Source: Malurus cyaneus samueli (Eukaryota; Chordata; Aves; Passeriformes; Maluridae). From it: DNA of 64,000 nucleotides. Where the stretch lies: assembly GCA_009741485.1 (NCBI GenBank), contig CM019214.1:57907117-57971116 (forward strand). The letters run 5' to 3'. Below, in pieces: positions 61,276 to 64,000 of the stretch (its first letter is position 1; each line of letters begins with the position of its first letter). A program made the position numbers and the translations under genes. The notes under the pieces were generated by a model. The model made no database searches. It was not told where the DNA came from and saw only the letters and a program-made list of their open reading frames with translations.

Positions 61276-64000
61276 TGACCATTGACCAATGTTGTAGTAT
61301 TTTTTTAAGAAAAAAACCTCCCATGTCCAGGAAGCAATTCAGACTACTTAAGATATGAATACTCCAAAATATTTCAAAGACTTCACCAATCTCAAGTGAT
61401 TGCAGAGATCGCAAAAAGGGATTATATTTTCCACCTAGACCTAACACAGAAGGGGCATCTTCAGCTGTGAGACTTTCGTTTCTCAAGAAATACTTAAAGC
61501 CAGCTGCGCTCTCTCCAGAGCAATGTCAGAATGTGATGTGAGTGCTACAGCAAACATCACAGACTGCAAATGACATGAAGGCATGTAAAAGGTAGTTTAT
61601 GAAGCATAACTGGAGCTCTTTCTTAATTTTTCTGAAAAAAAGAAAATAAAAAATTTGTTCTTGTCTCAGGAGTGAGGGAGAGGCTGTGTTCATCCATTCA
61701 TTTGTGCAACATGGCACACTGGCCTTCCAAGACAATAACAGGATTTCAATGCTGTTGACACACAACTAGATCTTGTTCGCAGAAGGTGTGAGTCACATGG
61801 CCGACTTCTGTGGTAAGATACTTAAAAATGTTGGAAAACATCTGAAAAATACAAAAAATATATAATGTATCAGAGATTAAAGTACTTTTTTTCCCAATCA
61901 AGCAAGCTGCCCTGTGGCACTTTATTCATGCACTATCCTTCCATATTGGGAAGGTAGCCACCATTTTGCTGCACTGGATTACAATCTACTCCTTTGTCAA
62001 CCCAGTGATTAAAAAAAAAAAAAAGGAAAATTGTTATAGTGGCCAAAAATTGTTATAGTGCCCATGCTCAAAAATTATGACATCCCAAAATGCAAGGAAA
62101 ATAGAAGAAGTCAGTTCAATCAGGCCAAAATTTCATCTTGCCCAGTACCTTGTCACTGAGGTAGGTCTGTTGCTTGTTGAATGCCTGTTTAATGCCTAGC
62201 GAAGAATGTAAGAAAGGGGATGATGTATCAGATACTATCCCAGAACATGCACTCATACGTTTCCCAGAGAACTCCTTTCCTCATGGAACAACCTGCTTGG
62301 TCTTGTGTTTACTCTTGAATAGTTTCTTGTACAAAATTCCTGAGGAAAATCCTACAAAAGACTAACCTGCTGTATATAATTTCATTAACAAAGATAAGTG
62401 AATTGAAATCTGATTTCAGTACTAGAATTTTCTTAAAAAAAAATGCAAAAAAACCCACGAAGAAGCCAAATACGGTGAACATAAAACCATCTGTTTTGTG
62501 TTATTTATTATTTCTCTAAAACAAAGACTACACAGGCCATTTTGCATGGCCTACATCTACCACTGAAAGGAATAGAAAAGGTAAATCAAGGACAACAATG
62601 ACAGAACATGATTTAAAGAAGTATTATGCTTTGTTCACTGTGATTTGTAGGATCTTAGTAATTATTCAGACAAATGGTAGGTACCTACAAAAATGCCTCT
62701 AAATCCCCAAGGTTTCATCTATTTCACAAAGAAATGGTGTATAGGCAACAGTTCCTAGTGATTCAATTGTAAATCTTCAGTTAAAACATGCTAGACAGGA
62801 ATTTGGCAGGGCAAGTAATATTGTTTGACTTGTATCAATGTTCTCACTTATTTCTATTTTTCATTCTTTTAATTTAAAAATTTATGGAGGGTTTAATTAT
62901 ATCTCACAGCCTTGGGCATAGAAAGGCTGATCAAATGATGGTCAGAGATGCTAATTTTTTGTGAGTTTGGAGGCATAGGAGCAAGATACAAATTATCAGG
63001 TAATCGGGATTTAAGACTAAATCTGAGGGAAGGGAACAGAGTCCAAAGAAACATTCAAAATCTGTGCATAAAAAGAGCAACAGTTTCCTACTAAAAGGCA
63101 GAGATGTTGAATCTTCTTGCTATGACATTCTACAATGTTGGTTGCCTTGGAGAAAGGTACACACCCCTAAATAGACAGGTTTACTTATGGATGTTGTCTG
63201 AAATATGGTAACAATACCCATCGCAGTGCTTTCATAATCCAATGTAGAAGAATGAACCCAGTTCAGGAGGATGATGTTTTAAGTGGTTAAAAAACTCTTT
63301 GTGATGATCTCCCTGGGGAGAAGTTCTCAGCTTTGTAGAATGCTATTACTAAAATTCTTACAGGTGAGATTTCCAAGGATGTTCTAAAATAGTAATAGTC
63401 ATTGGAAGGCTGAAGAAAAGAAGATATCCACTACACTTTTGTCATAATCAGAGGTCTGATGCCTACTTGCTAACAGACATTATGACTTTTATTAACTGCA
63501 GTTGGCAAAAAGAAAGGCTGTTTTTCCAAATATACATTTTACTTCCACAACCTTTTCCTGTTATATAATATGAGGGACCAGAATCATATTGCAGTCTGCC
63601 CAACCATGCACCATTTATATAGCAATCATATTTCTGTTTTCTATTATGTATGACTGCATTACACTCCTTTACCCACAAGTCTACAGGTTTGCTCAGGATT
63701 TGCTAATTGACACTAGTCTTAGATGGATAACCCAGAATTTAAAAGACAATTTAATTTATATTCTGCTATGTTCTATTCAGACAAGTCATTATATCAGGTG
63801 AAGTCTACTGAATATCATGAAAAATCCAGCCTCACACTTCCCAGACACAGAGAGATGTCATGATGAAAATGGAGTAATTAATGAAGTACCATTTACATTA
63901 ATAGCCCAATTTATATAGCATACTAGGCTAAGTTTATTGTGTTACTTCACTAATTCTCTGCTCTGATCTCATTTGGCAAGGGATATTTTCTTTAAATTTA
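61276..64000. other. AT-rich non-coding stretch
   Basis: No gene or named repeat. It has an A14 run at about 62011 and a small duplication at 62030-62060. Short frames (for example 61526-61765, minus) have no domains. Confidence 0.5.
62030..62060. repeat. Short direct duplication, 19-bp period
   Basis: ATTGTTATAGTG occurs at 62030-62041 and 62049-62060. Confidence 0.85.

Overview
This window looks like non-coding nuclear DNA from a bird, most likely a passerine. It is AT-rich, has long tracts without open frames, and carries avian retrotransposon remains: CR1 LINE pieces ending in the CR1-type tail (TTCTATGATT and its complement), several solo LTRs of avian endogenous retroviruses, and one tRNA-Ile-headed SINE with a CR1-like tail that matches the layout of the passerine family TguSINE1. 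There are no operons, ribosome binding sites or CRISPR arrays, and I recognise no intact protein-coding gene. The window is best read as an intergenic desert or the inside of a very long intron. Open frames of 60-150 codons are at the level expected by chance. I name family matches from memory of consensus sequences; no search was run.

Layout. 0-9.5 kb: AT-rich sequence with a nested CR1/ERV composite (1.7-2.15 kb), two more CR1 pieces (7.2 and 8.1-8.5 kb) and an old MIR-like SINE (9.3 kb). 9.5-25.7 kb: mostly single-copy, with a solo ERVL-like LTR (13.3-13.8 kb), a small splice-acceptor/open-frame candidate (16.4-16.6 kb) and a repeat-free block that could be a regulatory element (20.2-21.3 kb). 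25.7-34.7 kb: the most eventful part, with a CpG-dotted open frame on the minus strand (26.6 kb), a richer-GC block (26.8-27.3 kb), a frameshifted protein-like pseudogene (29.9-30.4 kb), a retroviral LTR with TATA box, poly(A) signal and G-runs (31.9-32.4 kb), a 20-N assembly gap inside T/A homopolymers (33.5 kb) and the SINE (34.6 kb). 34.7-52.2 kb: two further ERVL-like LTRs, both on the plus strand (38.8-39.4 and 47.6-48.15 kb), an inverted pair of CR1 reverse-transcriptase fragments (49.8-50.4 kb) and a CR1 3' region (51.9-52.2 kb). 52.2-64 kb: AT-rich single-copy sequence with homopolymers, small tandem duplications, possible conserved AT-rich elements and one last CR1 tail (61.2 kb).

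No gene-to-gene relationships can be described. What can be read is a history of insertions and decay, plus a few stretches that a cross-species alignment could turn into regulatory elements or exons. I did not find a clear new biological system. The strongest leads are the inverted CR1 halves, the minus-strand frame at 26.6 kb, the broken SANT/Myb-like frame at 29.9-30.4 kb and the splice-acceptor-led frame at 16.4-16.6 kb.
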